Program-made: the position numbers and the translations under genes
The notes under the pieces: generated by a model
Told to the model about the DNA's origin: nothing
Database searches by the model: none
The model's input: only the letters and a program-made list of their open reading frames with translations
Assembly (NCBI RefSeq): GCF_020342435.1
Contig: NZ_CP080504.1
Span: 273,698-337,697 of the forward strand
DNA: 64,000 bases
Direction: 5' to 3'
Source: Candidatus Vallotiella sp. (ex Adelges kitamiensis)
GTDB taxonomy: Bacteria > Pseudomonadota > Gammaproteobacteria > Burkholderiales > Burkholderiaceae
Shown here: positions 20,053-30,173 of the stretch, piece after piece
How the letters are laid out: the number at the start of each line of letters is the position of its first letter
How positions within the stretch are numbered: position 1 is the stretch's first letter

Positions 20053-21063
20053 TAATATTAAGAGGGCTTAGCTTGCGCACTTCCTAATCTGGCCCGAACT
20101 CTTGATAAATACCTCTGCTGTATATGCGTTTTCAAATAAAGATAACACGGGACCCGAGACTTTTTCTGGGGGTTGTTAGTCATAGTCACGTGCAAATCAG
20201 CGTATTTATAGTACATATCTGCTCTGATTTTTAGATAGCAAACAGATGTTGTTTGCCTATCTCTAAACAGCTCGATAGTAATATAAAGAAAATGATTATG
20301 ATGTAGTTAGTGCAACAATTAGGTAACACTTGAAGCTCTGCATAAGGTTAATTAACTTGGGTTCAAGTTGCGCTACTTATTTTTAGGGGAGGTGAACGCC
20401 CACTAATTTTGCTTTCTCTAAAAGTTATAGAGAGGCGATAAAAATCGTATGGGGCAGCATTTACGCTGAGTCTGGCACAATAACTAATGTATAGCCTCTT
20501 TGTGCCCACGAATAGCTATCGTTTCAGGGTAAACGTATTGATCTGAAGGTGCTAACATGAGGTTAACTTCATGATAAAAAGCTTGCGTCTGAGTCTAATT
20601 AGCATAGCTTACTATGCTACAAGCCCCACTTAAATAGAAATTTAATTAGTTTACTATCAAATGTTGAGTGGTATACGGTAAAGATAGTCGATTAATTAGC
20701 ATATTAGTTCCCTCGAGGTAGAAGTGCAGTACTGAACTGCTGTGTGTAGATTTCAGAAAAATAAACCTTTAGGTAGAAAAGTCACCCATATTAGGGTGGG
20801 CTGTTCTTTATGAAAACAAGGATTAGTGTGCACGCGAAGTTAACCCTGTATAGGATGATATTTGAGCTGCTAATTGATTGAGAAATAACTGAGTTATATG
20901 CTCATATTATTACTGATTTGTTAAAAACACGTATTTGATAGATAGTTAGTAAATAGTCAAGCTCGTTTAGACAAGCCGTTTAGCTGCCTGATAGTTAGCT
21001 GTTGTTAGGATAGCGCTTCGGCAACAACAGTTATTAGCGTTCCCCGTAAGGTAAAACACAGAT
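20053..21063. other. Non-coding stretch between rhlE and dnaE
   Basis: About 1 kb without an intact gene or a remnant I can name. Inverted repeats occur at 20233-20262 (AGATAGCAAAC with an imperfect partner), 20571-20588 area (near-perfect palindrome around GTTAAC) and 20600-20619. Just before dnaE, CTGTTGTT and AACAACAG near 21000-21030 form an 8-base stem with a 16-base loop. Confidence 0.55.
20600..20619. repeat. Perfect inverted repeat, 8-base arms, 4-base loop
   Basis: Arms TAGCATAG and CTATGCTA flank CTTA in non-coding DNA; no T-run. Confidence 0.7.
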
Positions 21064-24000
21064 ATGTCTGATCCACGATTTGTCCATCTGCGAGTTTACT
21101 CTGAGTTTTCTATTTTTGACGGCATTATTCGACTTGACGACGTAGTCAAGCAGGCAGTGGAAGACGGGCAAAGCGCGCTGGCACTAACTGATCTTTCTAA
21201 TGCCTTCGGTCTAGTGCGTTTTTACAAGGCTGCGCGCGCGCGCGGCGTTAAGCCGATCGTCGGCGCTGACGTTTGGATCTCAAATCTAGAGGATCGCGAC
21301 AGGCCGGCGCGGCTTCTGTTGCTTGTTAAGGACCAGAATGGCTATCTGAATCTATGTAAACTTCTCAGTCGTGCTTGGTTGACGAATCAGTATCGTGGCC
21401 GCGCCGAGATTAACTTCCACTGGCTTGAGGCAAGCTTTTCTAAAGGTTTACTAGCATTGTCTGGCGCACAGCAGGGTGATATTGGTATTGCGCTAGCAAC
21501 AGGTAATGTGAAAGCAGCTATACGCCATGCTCAGCGTTGGGCCGCTATTTTCCCAAACGCGTTCTATATCGAGCTGCAGCGGATGCGGAAACCAGGTGTC
21601 GCAGCTTATTTACAGCAGGCTGTAGAACTTGCTGCACGGTTGAGGCTACCCGTAGTAGCAACGCATCCGGTTCGGTTTATGAACCCAGAAGACTTTGCTG
21701 CGCATGAAGCTCGCGTGTGTATCTCTGAGGGGGACATATTGGCTAATCCCAGACGCGTGAAACGCTTCTCTACCGATGAGTACTTTTTCACGCAGCAGCA
21801 GATGTGTGAGCTATTCGCTGACATCCCATCAGCACTTAAAAATACAGTACAAATTGCTAAACGTTGCAACCTAACGCTTGAGCTAGGCAAGCCTAGATTG
21901 CCGTTATTCCCGACACCAGCTGGGATGTCGCTTGATGATTACCTTATTCAATTATCTAATGCTGGACTCGAAAAGCGTCTCGAGCGGCTATTTCCCGACG
22001 TAAAGCAACGAGATCTACGCCGCCCAACGTATAAAGAAAGACTAGAATTTGAGTGCGACACTCTTATCAAGATGGGTTTTCCGGGCTATTTCTTAATTGT
22101 TTCAGACTTTATTAATTGGGCTAAAAATAACGGAGTTCCAGTAGGGCCGGGACGAGGATCTGGCGCGGGCTCTTTAGTTGCTTTCGCACTTGGGATCACA
22201 GACCTAGATCCATTGCGATACAATCTGCTCTTCGAGCGGTTCCTGAATCCCGAGCGTGTTTCAATGCCGGATTTCGACATCGACTTTTGTCAGAGTGGTC
22301 GCGATCGTGTGATTCAATATGTGAAGAGCAAATATGGTGCAGATGCAGTATCGCAAATCGCAACATTTGGTACCATGGCAGCAAGAGCTGCAGTGCGCGA
22401 CATCGGTCGCGTGCTAGACTTGGGATATAACTTTACTGATAGTATTGCAAAGCTGATTCCTTTTAAATCAGGAAAACATATAACTATTGCTGATGCAATT
22501 AAGGAAGAACCTCAGCTACAGGAGCGATTTGACAACGAGGATGAGGTGCGCCAATTACTTCAACTCGCACAACGTGTTGAAGGATTAACACGCAATGTTG
22601 GAATGCACGCCGGTGGCGTACTGATTGCACCTGGTAAACTCACCGACTTTTGCCCACTGTACACGCAAGCTGACGATAGTAGCATCATTAGTCAGTACGA
22701 TAAGGATGACGTTGAGGCTGTCGGGCTTGTTAAGTTTGACTTTCTCGGGTTGACTACGCTGACAATTCTCGATTGCGCTGAACGATACATTCGACGACTA
22801 GACCCATCCAAACAGGAGTGGGCACTCACACAGGTATCCCTAGAAGACCCTGCGTCGTTCACAATCCTGAAGAATGCTAATACAGTAGCTGTATTTCAAT
22901 TAGAAAGTCGTGGTATGCAAGGCATGCTTAGAGATGCGCGGCCAGACCGTTTCGAGGAAATTATCGCATTAGTTGCGCTATATAGACCGGGCCCAATGGA
23001 TTTAATTCCAAGTTTTTGCGCGCGTAAGCATGGACGAGAAACAGTAAAATATCCAGATCCGCGCGTTGAACCTGTTCTGAAAGAAACCTATGGCATTATG
23101 GTTTATCAAGAGCAGGTAATGCAAATGGCACAAATTATTGGTGGCTATTCGCTCGGAAGTGCAGATTTACTGCGCCGAGCAATGGGTAAAAAAAAGCCTG
23201 AGGAGATGGCCCAGCATCGTAAACTATTCCGTGAGGGGGCAGCTAAGAATGGTTTAAGAAAAGAAAAAGCTGATGAAATTTTCAGCTTGATGGAGAAGTT
23301 TGCTGGCTATGGTTTTAACAAATCACATGCAGCGTCGTATGCATTACTTGCGTATTATACAGCCTGGCTCAAGGTACATCATCCGGCTGAATTCATGGCG
23401 GCTAATATGTCTCTTGCTATGGATGATACCGATAAGGTGAAGATTCTTTTCGATGATTGTACAGCAAATAATCTAGTAATTCTGCCGCCCGATATTAATC
23501 AGTCAGTCTACCGTTTCGAGCCAGTAGCTGATATTTTAGGAAAGCGTTCGAAGATAATCCGCTACGGCTTAGGTGCAATTAAGGGTAGTGGGCAAAATGC
23601 GATTGAGGAGATTTTACGGGCTCGAGCGTTGCAGCCATTCAAAGACTTATTCGACTTCTGCGAGCGCGTCGATCGCCGTATTGTAAATCGCCGCATAATC
23701 CAAGCTCTAATTAAAGCAGGCGCATTTGATTCATTACACGAGAATCGAGGGCAACTACTGGCGTCGGTACGACTTGCAACAGAGGCGGCCGAGCAGGTAG
23801 GCGCTAATACACTGCAAGGTAGTCTGTTCGATATGCTAGATGGCTCACGCGGATATCAACATGAGTTGGTCGTTAGTCCGGCATGGAGTGACAAACGCAA
23901 GTTGCAAGAGGAGAAAGCAGCACTTGGCTTCTATATCTCCGGACATCTGTTTAATGCATACAAGCTTGAAGTGCGGCATTTCGTGCGGCAGACAATAGGA

Positions 24001-24597
24001 GAATTAAAAGAGGGGCGCGACCAGCTAATAGCCGGCGTTATTACTACGATGCGTACGCAGATAACGCAACGCGGTAAAATGCTGGTCGCGGTGCTAGATG
24101 ATGGTACTGGCCAGTGCGAAGTTACGGTATTTCATGAGATCTACGACGCGAAACGCGCGATCTTCAAAGAAGATGAGCTGCTAATTGTACAGGGACAGGT
24201 GCGTAATGATAGCTTTACTGGAAGCTTGCGATTCATCGTTAATATTGTTATGGATTTAGAGTGTGCACGCCGCCGCTTCGCAGACTCACTACTGCTCTCG
24301 ATCAATAGAAATACAGATCTGACGCGGCTTCGTAATCTGCTGGAACCGTATCGGTTTACGGCGACATTACAGTCTAAACAGATACTAGCAGCTTCTAGTA
24401 CGCAAGGCCGATCTCTTAATAAGAGGGGCCTAGAGCCTGGTGGATTGCAGGTCAGAATACGATACCAAGGCATTAGCGCGCAATGCGAGTCGCTATTAAG
24501 CGACGCGTGGCGCGTGAGTTCCAGCGATGACCTGCTTAATTTGCTACGCGCGGAATTTTGTGAAAGTGCTGTTAGGATTCTATATCCAGAATGCTGA
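21064..24597 (+). CDS. dnaE: DNA polymerase III alpha subunit
   Basis: Catalytic subunit of the replicative polymerase. At 1177 residues it is full length. The N-terminal PHP domain begins FVHLRVYSEFSIFDGI. The catalytic aspartates D403 and D405 lie in MPDFDIDFC and the third, D559, in KFDFLGLTTL. The finger region contains LYRPGPMDLIP, and KSHAASYALLAYYTAWLK precedes the tandem HhH segment. A C-terminal OB fold (IAGVITTMRTQITQRGKM) follows. msbA starts 18 bases downstream. No proofreading exonuclease domain is in this protein, as expected for DnaE. Confidence 0.97.
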   Translation: MSDPRFVHLRVYSEFSIFDGIIRLDDVVKQAVEDGQSALALTDLSNAFGLVRFYKAARARGVKPIVGADVWISNLEDRDRPARLLLLVKDQNGYLNLCKLLSRAWLTNQYRGRAEINFHWLEASFSKGLLALSGAQQGDIGIALATGNVKAAIRHAQRWAAIFPNAFYIELQRMRKPGVAAYLQQAVELAARLRLPVVATHPVRFMNPEDFAAHEARVCISEGDILANPRRVKRFSTDEYFFTQQQMCELFADIPSALKNTVQIAKRCNLTLELGKPRLPLFPTPAGMSLDDYLIQLSNAGLEKRLERLFPDVKQRDLRRPTYKERLEFECDTLIKMGFPGYFLIVSDFINWAKNNGVPVGPGRGSGAGSLVAFALGITDLDPLRYNLLFERFLNPERVSMPDFDIDFCQSGRDRVIQYVKSKYGADAVSQIATFGTMAARAAVRDIGRVLDLGYNFTDSIAKLIPFKSGKHITIADAIKEEPQLQERFDNEDEVRQLLQLAQRVEGLTRNVGMHAGGVLIAPGKLTDFCPLYTQADDSSIISQYDKDDVEAVGLVKFDFLGLTTLTILDCAERYIRRLDPSKQEWALTQVSLEDPASFTILKNANTVAVFQLESRGMQGMLRDARPDRFEEIIALVALYRPGPMDLIPSFCARKHGRETVKYPDPRVEPVLKETYGIMVYQEQVMQMAQIIGGYSLGSADLLRRAMGKKKPEEMAQHRKLFREGAAKNGLRKEKADEIFSLMEKFAGYGFNKSHAASYALLAYYTAWLKVHHPAEFMAANMSLAMDDTDKVKILFDDCTANNLVILPPDINQSVYRFEPVADILGKRSKIIRYGLGAIKGSGQNAIEEILRARALQPFKDLFDFCERVDRRIVNRRIIQALIKAGAFDSLHENRGQLLASVRLATEAAEQVGANTLQGSLFDMLDGSRGYQHELVVSPAWSDKRKLQEEKAALGFYISGHLFNAYKLEVRHFVRQTIGELKEGRDQLIAGVITTMRTQITQRGKMLVAVLDDGTGQCEVTVFHEIYDAKRAIFKEDELLIVQGQVRNDSFTGSLRFIVNIVMDLECARRRFADSLLLSINRNTDLTRLRNLLEPYRFTATLQSKQILAASSTQGRSLNKRGLEPGGLQVRIRYQGISAQCESLLSDAWRVSSSDDLLNLLRAEFCESAVRILYPEC

Positions 24598-24615
24598 CAA
24601 TATTGAAGGAGTAAC

Positions 24616-26400
24616 TTGACTATACCCCAGGATGGAATTGTCAGTAGGATAGCTAAACCCCTTGCATATTCTGATGTGCTGTCTCGTATTGACTGTATTA
24701 TACGGCCATATTGGTGGGCTGTTATGCTTTCGATCATATCGATGGGACTAGTAGCTGGGGCTGAGGCCGGTATACCGGCGTTGCTTAAGCCATTGATTGA
24801 TAATAGTCTGGGTCTAAAAGACTCAAATTTATCGGTTTGCTGGTATATGCCAGTGGCAATCATTGGACTTGCGCTAGGTCGCGGGCTTGCCCAGTATGCA
24901 TCCAGTTATCTACTATCCTACGTATTAAATCGTATCTTGTTAAACTTGCGACTACAGATGTTTAAGACAATGCTGCGCGCACCTGCTAGCTTCTTTCAGA
25001 GAGAAACAGCTAGTACGATTATCAGTGCAATTGTGTTTGAGGTGAATCAAGTGCTTAACGTGCTGATGACTGTCCTGGTTACACTCGTGCGCGATTCATT
25101 AACGGTAGTGTTCCTGCTTGGCTATCTGTTTTATCTAAATTGGCGGTTAACGTTGATTGTTGCGGTAATCCTGCCTATGATTGGCTGGTTAGTAAGTAAG
25201 ATTAATCGGCGCCTGCGCTGGCTCAATCGTGAACAGCAGATGCTGACAAATCAGCTTTCCTACATCGTCGAAGAGACAGTAGGTGGTCACAAGGTTGTAA
25301 AAGTGCATAACGGTGAATCATATGAAATGCGCCGTTTTGCGCATATGAGCCAGCTCCTTCGTGGCTATGCAATGCGAGTGGCTATTTCCGGTGGGCTCGC
25401 GCAACCAATGACCCAGTTTTTCGCATCGATTGCTCTAGCGGTAGTAGTTGCAATTGCAGTAATCCAGTCGACTAATGATCAAACAACGGTCGGCGGATGT
25501 GTCGCGTTTGTTACGTCAATGCTACTTGTAATTTCGCCATTAAAGCACTTGATTGATATCAATCAACCGCTGACACGCGGTATGACAGCCGCCGAATTAA
25601 TTTTCGGCCTAATTGATGAACCAGTAGAAAACGCCGGTGAAGGACGAAGAGTTGTTCGTGCAAAGGGTAGTGTTGAATTCGAACATGTAAGTTTTAAGTA
25701 TGGGGCAGTACATCAGCCGACGCTCTACGATATCTCTTTTAAGATTTCACCTGGCGAGGTAGTGGCGCTAGCCGGCCCATCCGGCGGGGGTAAGACCACA
25801 CTGGTAAACTTGTTACCCCGCTTCTTTGATCCGTCTGCTGGACGTATATTAGTTGACGACGTGTCATTGATTGAGTATCGATTGTCGGACTTACGCAAAC
25901 AAATTGCATTCGTTACTCAAGATGTCCTATTATTTAATGATACGATTGTGGCTAACATTGCCTATGGAGAGCAGATAGACTATAAAAAAGCAGAAGCCGC
26001 GCTGCATGCAGCTAGCCTTATAGAGGATGTTTCGATAATGCCAGCAGGGATCAATACGTTAGTTGGTAACAATGGTATGCGCTTGTCTGGTGGCCAGCGA
26101 CAACGCCTCGCAATTGCTCGTGCGATCTACAAAAATGCGCCTATCTTAATACTTGATGAAGCCACGTCAGCCCTTGATTCAGAGTCAGAGCGTCATGTGC
26201 AGGCTGCACTTTCAGTGCTTATGCGCGGGCGGACTACGCTGCTTATCGCACATCGACTATCAACAATTGAGCGCGCCGATCGTATACTCGTGCTTGATAG
26301 CGGTCAGATTGTCGAACAGGGTACACATACGCAACTGCTCCGCCAAGACGGCTTATACGCGAACCTACATAGAATACAACATCGACAAAATACTATATAA
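24616..26400 (+). CDS. msbA: Lipid A export ABC transporter MsbA
   Basis: Homodimeric ABC exporter that flips lipid A-core across the inner membrane; it implies that the cell still makes lipopolysaccharide or a lipid A precursor. About six transmembrane helices occupy residues 30-320. The ATPase domain has Walker [10 protein letters not shown] at 387-395, signature LSGGQ at 490-494, Walker [13 protein letters not shown] and the switch histidine in IAHRLST; 594 residues. The start is TTG with AAGGAG six bases upstream; no in-frame ATG is near. It likely forms an operon with dnaE. Confidence 0.94.
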   Translation: MTIPQDGIVSRIAKPLAYSDVLSRIDCIIRPYWWAVMLSIISMGLVAGAEAGIPALLKPLIDNSLGLKDSNLSVCWYMPVAIIGLALGRGLAQYASSYLLSYVLNRILLNLRLQMFKTMLRAPASFFQRETASTIISAIVFEVNQVLNVLMTVLVTLVRDSLTVVFLLGYLFYLNWRLTLIVAVILPMIGWLVSKINRRLRWLNREQQMLTNQLSYIVEETVGGHKVVKVHNGESYEMRRFAHMSQLLRGYAMRVAISGGLAQPMTQFFASIALAVVVAIAVIQSTNDQTTVGGCVAFVTSMLLVISPLKHLIDINQPLTRGMTAAELIFGLIDEPVENAGEGRRVVRAKGSVEFEHVSFKYGAVHQPTLYDISFKISPGEVVALAGPSGGGKTTLVNLLPRFFDPSAGRILVDDVSLIEYRLSDLRKQIAFVTQDVLLFNDTIVANIAYGEQIDYKKAEAALHAASLIEDVSIMPAGINTLVGNNGMRLSGGQRQRLAIARAIYKNAPILILDEATSALDSESERHVQAALSVLMRGRTTLLIAHRLSTIERADRILVLDSGQIVEQGTHTQLLRQDGLYANLHRIQHRQNTI

Positions 26401-26498
26401 GGGCAACAGAACTTAACCTAACGAGGTAACTTTTATTAAGGTTTGCGTACAATATCAGTTGTGCTTATTAGTTTTTATCTGCTAGGAATAAAGAGCAG

Positions 26499-26518
26499 AG
26501 CCTTTTTTAAAAAAGGCT
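26499..26518. repeat. 20-base perfect palindrome downstream of msbA
   Basis: AGCCTTTTTT followed directly by AAAAAAGGCT. It could fold as a stem with an A/T loop and so might weakly terminate dnaE-msbA transcription, but there is no separate T-run after the stem. Confidence 0.6.
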
Positions 26519-26593
26519 TGCATCACGACAGGCAGGCTTGCATAAGTTAGTTTTTAAAATTAGATTTTTTTAAATGTTTTACTGTGGATCGGG

Positions 26594-26667
<74 letters not shown>

Positions 26668-27280
26668 CCTGTAGGGACAAATTATAGTAGACTCTAATGA
26701 CTAGGTCAAATATTTATTGTAATTAATGTACAGTCAATGATGAATAGCCGTGCTTTGAGCTCCTGCTTCTCTTTCTCTGGGGAAGCTCAGAGACCATATT
26801 CTCTCTATGTACGCGCTATAGATATATGCGAAACGTTCACGGGGTGATTGAAATTATTAAATTTAGCAATTGAGAGGTTTGCAGAAATTGTGCAATATTA
26901 ACTTTACTAGTTAAGATAGCTAGGCTATTAATCAGCTATTTTTACTCTTAAGATCAGTATCCCTAATATCAAAACAGATCGACGCTCTCGTAGAAACGAT
27001 GAAATATAAGGATTATAAAATACAGATGCAGTTAGGGTTTTTTATTCCCTATCGGATGGGATGCTCTACTTGGTAATTGCTATAACTTATATAAAATACA
27101 ACGGAATCACGAGGGTATCCCATACAGTGTTATTAAGCTTAGGCTGTATATAGATGAAAACATGCTTCAGCAGCATCTTTTCAAGAATTAGCAGGCTGTG
27201 TGATTGAAGAAGAATAAATAGCCATAAAATTTTCGACGACATCGTATACACAAAATAGACGGGTGAGTATAGTATCCCTC
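26668..27280. other. Non-coding stretch between tRNA-fMet and rng
   Basis: About 610 bases without an intact gene or identifiable remnant. At the right end CTCCT/AGGAG form a short hairpin that overlaps the rng stop codon; with no T-run I do not call it a terminator. Confidence 0.55.
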
Positions 27281-28747
27281 CTACATCAGGAGGATCTCAT
27301 ACTGTTCTGGGTTCAAATTTGATTCAACCTGTAACGATACTGGCCTGCCGATAAATTCACAAAGTGTCGCTAAGTGTCGTGACTCCTCCTCGAGGAGGAG
27401 GTTAACTACTTGCTGTGTTGCTACGATACGGAACTCGCGAGCATTAAACCGCCTGGACTCATGCAATATTTCTCGAAGAATGTCGTAGCATACTGTTCGT
27501 GCCGTTTTCACCTGTCCTCTGCCTTGGCATACTAGGCATGGTTCACATAATATATGTGCAAGCGATTCACGCGTGCGTTTTCGGGTCATTTCGACCAGAC
27601 CAAGCTGTGAGAAACCGTTAACGGTGACGCGTGTTCGGTCTTGGCTAAGTACTGTATTTAACTCGTTTAGAACCGCATTGCGATGCTGAACATTTCCCAT
27701 ATCGATGAAATCGATAATAATAATTCCGCCTAAGTTACGTAGGCGTAATTGCCGTGCGATCGTATAAACAGCTTCGAGATTAGTTTTGAAAATTGTGTCA
27801 TCAAAGTTATGTGTACCAACGTAGCCTCCCGTGTTGACGTCGATTATCGTCATTGCCTCAGTCTGGTCGATTATCAGGTAGCCACCAGACTTCAAGTCAA
27901 CACGGCGAGATAGCGCGCGCAGGATTTCGGTTTCGATATTATAAAAATTGAATAGCGGATGCTCGCCAGTATAGTACTGTAGTTTATCGGAGATACTGGA
28001 CATGAATTCATTTGAAAACTTGACGAGCATCTTCAACATATCATGAGAATCAACTTGGATCCATATTGTGTCGTCGTTAACAAAGTCGCGTAGTACGCGC
28101 TGCGCTAGGTTTAGGTCTTGGTACAGCAGTATCGGTGGCACCTGCATTGTCTGAGCTTGAATTTTAGACCATATCTTTCGTAGGTAAGTAACATCGTTCG
28201 ACAGTTCTTCACTGGATACATATTCGGCAAGCGTACGCACAATGTAGCCTCCTTTTTCATCAGCAGGAAGAACAGATATCAGGCGAGCACGAACTGCTTT
28301 GCGTTCCGCTTCGCCTTCAATTTTATGAGAGATTCCAATATACGGCTCCCGGGGCAAATAGATAAGCGTTCGGCCGGCAATACTAATCTGGGTAGATAGA
28401 CGCGCACCTTTTGTGTTAATTGGGTCTTTAATTACTTGGACTATTAATATTTGTCCTTCGTATACGATTTTTTCAATCGGTTCCCGTGGGGTACTAGCTG
28501 CTGCATCTAGCGGCGGCCGAGAATGCCATACATCAGATCCGTGCAGGAATGCAGAGCGCTCTAGCCCAATATCAATAAATGCTGATTGTATGCCCGGCAG
28601 CACGCGAACGACTTTACCGAGGTAAATATTTCCAACGCAGCCACGTGACAGCTTTCTCTCGATATAAAGCTCTTGTACTGCACCTTGTTGGACGATAGCG
28701 ACGCGGGTTTCGTATGGGGTGACGTTGATCAGAATTTCTTCAGTCAT
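27281..28747 (-). CDS. rng: Ribonuclease G
   Basis: Endoribonuclease of the RNase E/G family that matures the 5' end of 16S rRNA and takes part in mRNA decay. The S1 domain covers about residues 36-120 (GNIYLGKVVRVLPGIQSAFIDIG). The catalytic DNase I-like part carries AMTIIDVNTGGYVG and, about 45 residues on, IIIIDFIDM, the two metal-binding aspartate positions. The zinc link CEPCLVCQGRG follows. At 488 residues there is no RNase E-type scaffold tail. The upstream maf is a remnant whose stop lies a few bases before this start. Confidence 0.94.
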   Translation of the reverse strand: MTEEILINVTPYETRVAIVQQGAVQELYIERKLSRGCVGNIYLGKVVRVLPGIQSAFIDIGLERSAFLHGSDVWHSRPPLDAAASTPREPIEKIVYEGQILIVQVIKDPINTKGARLSTQISIAGRTLIYLPREPYIGISHKIEGEAERKAVRARLISVLPADEKGGYIVRTLAEYVSSEELSNDVTYLRKIWSKIQAQTMQVPPILLYQDLNLAQRVLRDFVNDDTIWIQVDSHDMLKMLVKFSNEFMSSISDKLQYYTGEHPLFNFYNIETEILRALSRRVDLKSGGYLIIDQTEAMTIIDVNTGGYVGTHNFDDTIFKTNLEAVYTIARQLRLRNLGGIIIIDFIDMGNVQHRNAVLNELNTVLSQDRTRVTVNGFSQLGLVEMTRKRTRESLAHILCEPCLVCQGRGQVKTARTVCYDILREILHESRRFNAREFRIVATQQVVNLLLEEESRHLATLCEFIGRPVSLQVESNLNPEQYEILLM

Positions 28748-28753
28748 TATTTA

Positions 28754-28860
28754 TTAGAGCGTCACACAAGGCTGCATACAGAACGCGGCGATCTTAGATA
28801 GGGATATGACGATAATACTAGAATAAAACCCATCAATCTGACCAATAACTTTGGGGTCTT
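28754..28860 (-). pseudogene. maf: Remnant of maf (septum inhibitor/nucleotide pyrophosphatase)
   Basis: Only the last 30 or so codons remain readable on the minus strand: QIDGFYSSIIVISLSKIAAF matches the Maf C-terminus IDGSYSGIMGLPLFETAxLL, and the frame ends in a stop just before rng, as in the Burkholderia order rsfS-rlmH-maf-rng. Upstream the frame is lost. The remaining 300 bases up to nadD are too short for rlmH and rsfS to survive intact. Confidence 0.7.
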
Positions 28861-29029
28861 ATCCTTAGGGAAGTTAGTAGGCATATTATTTACAGAAAGC
28901 GCAATGCTACATATGCTTTAATCAAATAATATATTTTTTATTTGCAGTCAATTATAGACATGACACAGATAGAGTAGGGGTGAAAGTGCTATAGCAAAGC
29001 TGATAGTAATCAATACTTATTAGCTAGAT

Positions 29030-29177
29030 TGTCTGGAGTTTATCTACTAAATAAAACGGTAGTAGTCTTCACCAGGATTCTTTACCGTGACGTACTAGGT
29101 ATGATAGTTAGTCCTACCGTGTATAGGTAGCTGTTTCCTTAGCAGGTATCACGCATATAAGACTAACTAGTCTATGT
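29030..29177 (-). pseudogene. Possible remnant of rsfS (ribosomal silencing factor)
   Basis: Directly downstream of nadD, where rsfS sits in relatives, the minus strand gives GEDYYR and, after a one-base shift, FYLVDN, resembling the RsfS stretch GEDTGEWVLVD. The match is short and broken, so the identification depends mainly on position. No trace of rlmH was found. Confidence 0.35.
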
Positions 29178-29846
29178 TTAGGTTTGATAAAGATGGTGTC
29201 GATGAATATATTTCCATACCACGTCTGGCACATTAGAAATCTCCCTGGAGAAGTTACATTCCCGTTCGCGTATCGACTGGCGTATATCTGTTGCCGAGAT
29301 ATCTAGAGACAGTGTTGTATCACGAAAGACATAGCCGTGGGTTGTTGAACGTAGCGTGTCAGCCGACACGCTACGTTGCCAGATTTCATTAAGCACTGTT
29401 GCGTCCGCCTGAGATAGGTCAAAACCAGGACGCGTTGCAATACCAATATGGGCAAATTCAAATAATCTCCGCCAGTTTTTCCAGGTGTGCAGCCGAAGCA
29501 ATTGATCGGCCCCAATCAATAGTGTTAATGATGCCGAGGTACCGTGATACTTGCGCCATGCCGATAGCGTTTTAGTCGTATACGATGGACTGGAATGATA
29601 AATTTCATCGGTCGACACAGTCACTCGTGTAGTAGATAACATTCGTGCTGATGCCAAGCAAGTCATCGCGAGTCTATGCCGAGCAGCAGATACATCGCTC
29701 TTTTGCCACGGTTGCCCAGCTGGCAATAGCACAAGTTCAGTCAATCCAATGCATCGAGAAAACTGGCGTGCGAGTGCTAGGTGGCCAATATGGATTGGGT
29801 CGAACGTGCCACCCAGGATACCGATCCGCTTAGATAGAGGGGGCAT
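29178..29846 (-). CDS. nadD: Nicotinate-nucleotide adenylyltransferase
   Basis: Adenylates nicotinate mononucleotide to deamido-NAD, the penultimate step of NAD synthesis. The nucleotidyltransferase signature GILGGTFDPIHIGHLALA (HIGH motif at residues 18-21) is near the start and the second motif ISATDIRQSIRE near residue 188. At 222 residues it has normal length. It is the downstream survivor of the ancestral purD-hemF-nadD order; hemF upstream is decayed. Confidence 0.95.
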   Translation of the reverse strand: MPPLSKRIGILGGTFDPIHIGHLALARQFSRCIGLTELVLLPAGQPWQKSDVSAARHRLAMTCLASARMLSTTRVTVSTDEIYHSSPSYTTKTLSAWRKYHGTSASLTLLIGADQLLRLHTWKNWRRLFEFAHIGIATRPGFDLSQADATVLNEIWQRSVSADTLRSTTHGYVFRDTTLSLDISATDIRQSIRERECNFSREISNVPDVVWKYIHRHHLYQT

Positions 29847-29933
29847 ATTGAGTGTAAAGACGATATTCAGTGGTTTAGGTTCAAAAACTCGATTTTCACT
29901 AATTAAAAAATGAAATAAAGATAGTACCGTAGA

Positions 29934-30110
29934 TTAAATCCAGAGACGCACGACTAAAAAGTCGCGATATATAATTAGGCATAAAGCGAGCTAGCATCCG
30001 AATGCTAATCATACTGCCATTTTCTTTTGGAAAAAATAGATAACATCTCGGTATGCCAGTCACTTCATAAAGAAAACAGTAAGATCTAGTCGAAGACTAG
30101 ATTAGAGCGG
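29934..30110 (-). pseudogene. hemF: Remnant of hemF (aerobic coproporphyrinogen III oxidase)
   Basis: Between nadD and purD only 327 bases remain where relatives carry the roughly 900-base hemF. The minus strand shows the C-terminal part in order: TEMLSIFSKRKWQYD (normally TESILMSMPPVVKWRYDW), stop, HSDASSLY (normally near GSPEARLY), then DFLVVRLWI and a stop (normally DFLVxRDWV). The N-terminal two thirds are deleted. The repeated agreement in order makes the call fairly firm. Confidence 0.75.
30084..30102. repeat. Perfect inverted repeat, 8-base arms, 3-base loop
   Basis: Arms ATCTAGTC and GACTAGAT flank GAA at the upstream end of the hemF remnant. Smaller perfect repeats (CGACT/AGTCG, TAGCAT/ATGCTA) lie within 100 bases. 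Confidence 0.65.
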
Positions 30111-30173
30111 GGCGGCACGCTTGTTAAGGACGAATCAGGAGAGTATTAATCTTAAACAGTAGTTTATGCTGAA

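Noticed and set aside
24141-24863. 240-codon open frame on the minus strand across the end of dnaE and start of msbA
   Set aside because: It lies antisense to two well-supported genes, has no recognisable domain, and its composition mirrors the coding strand.
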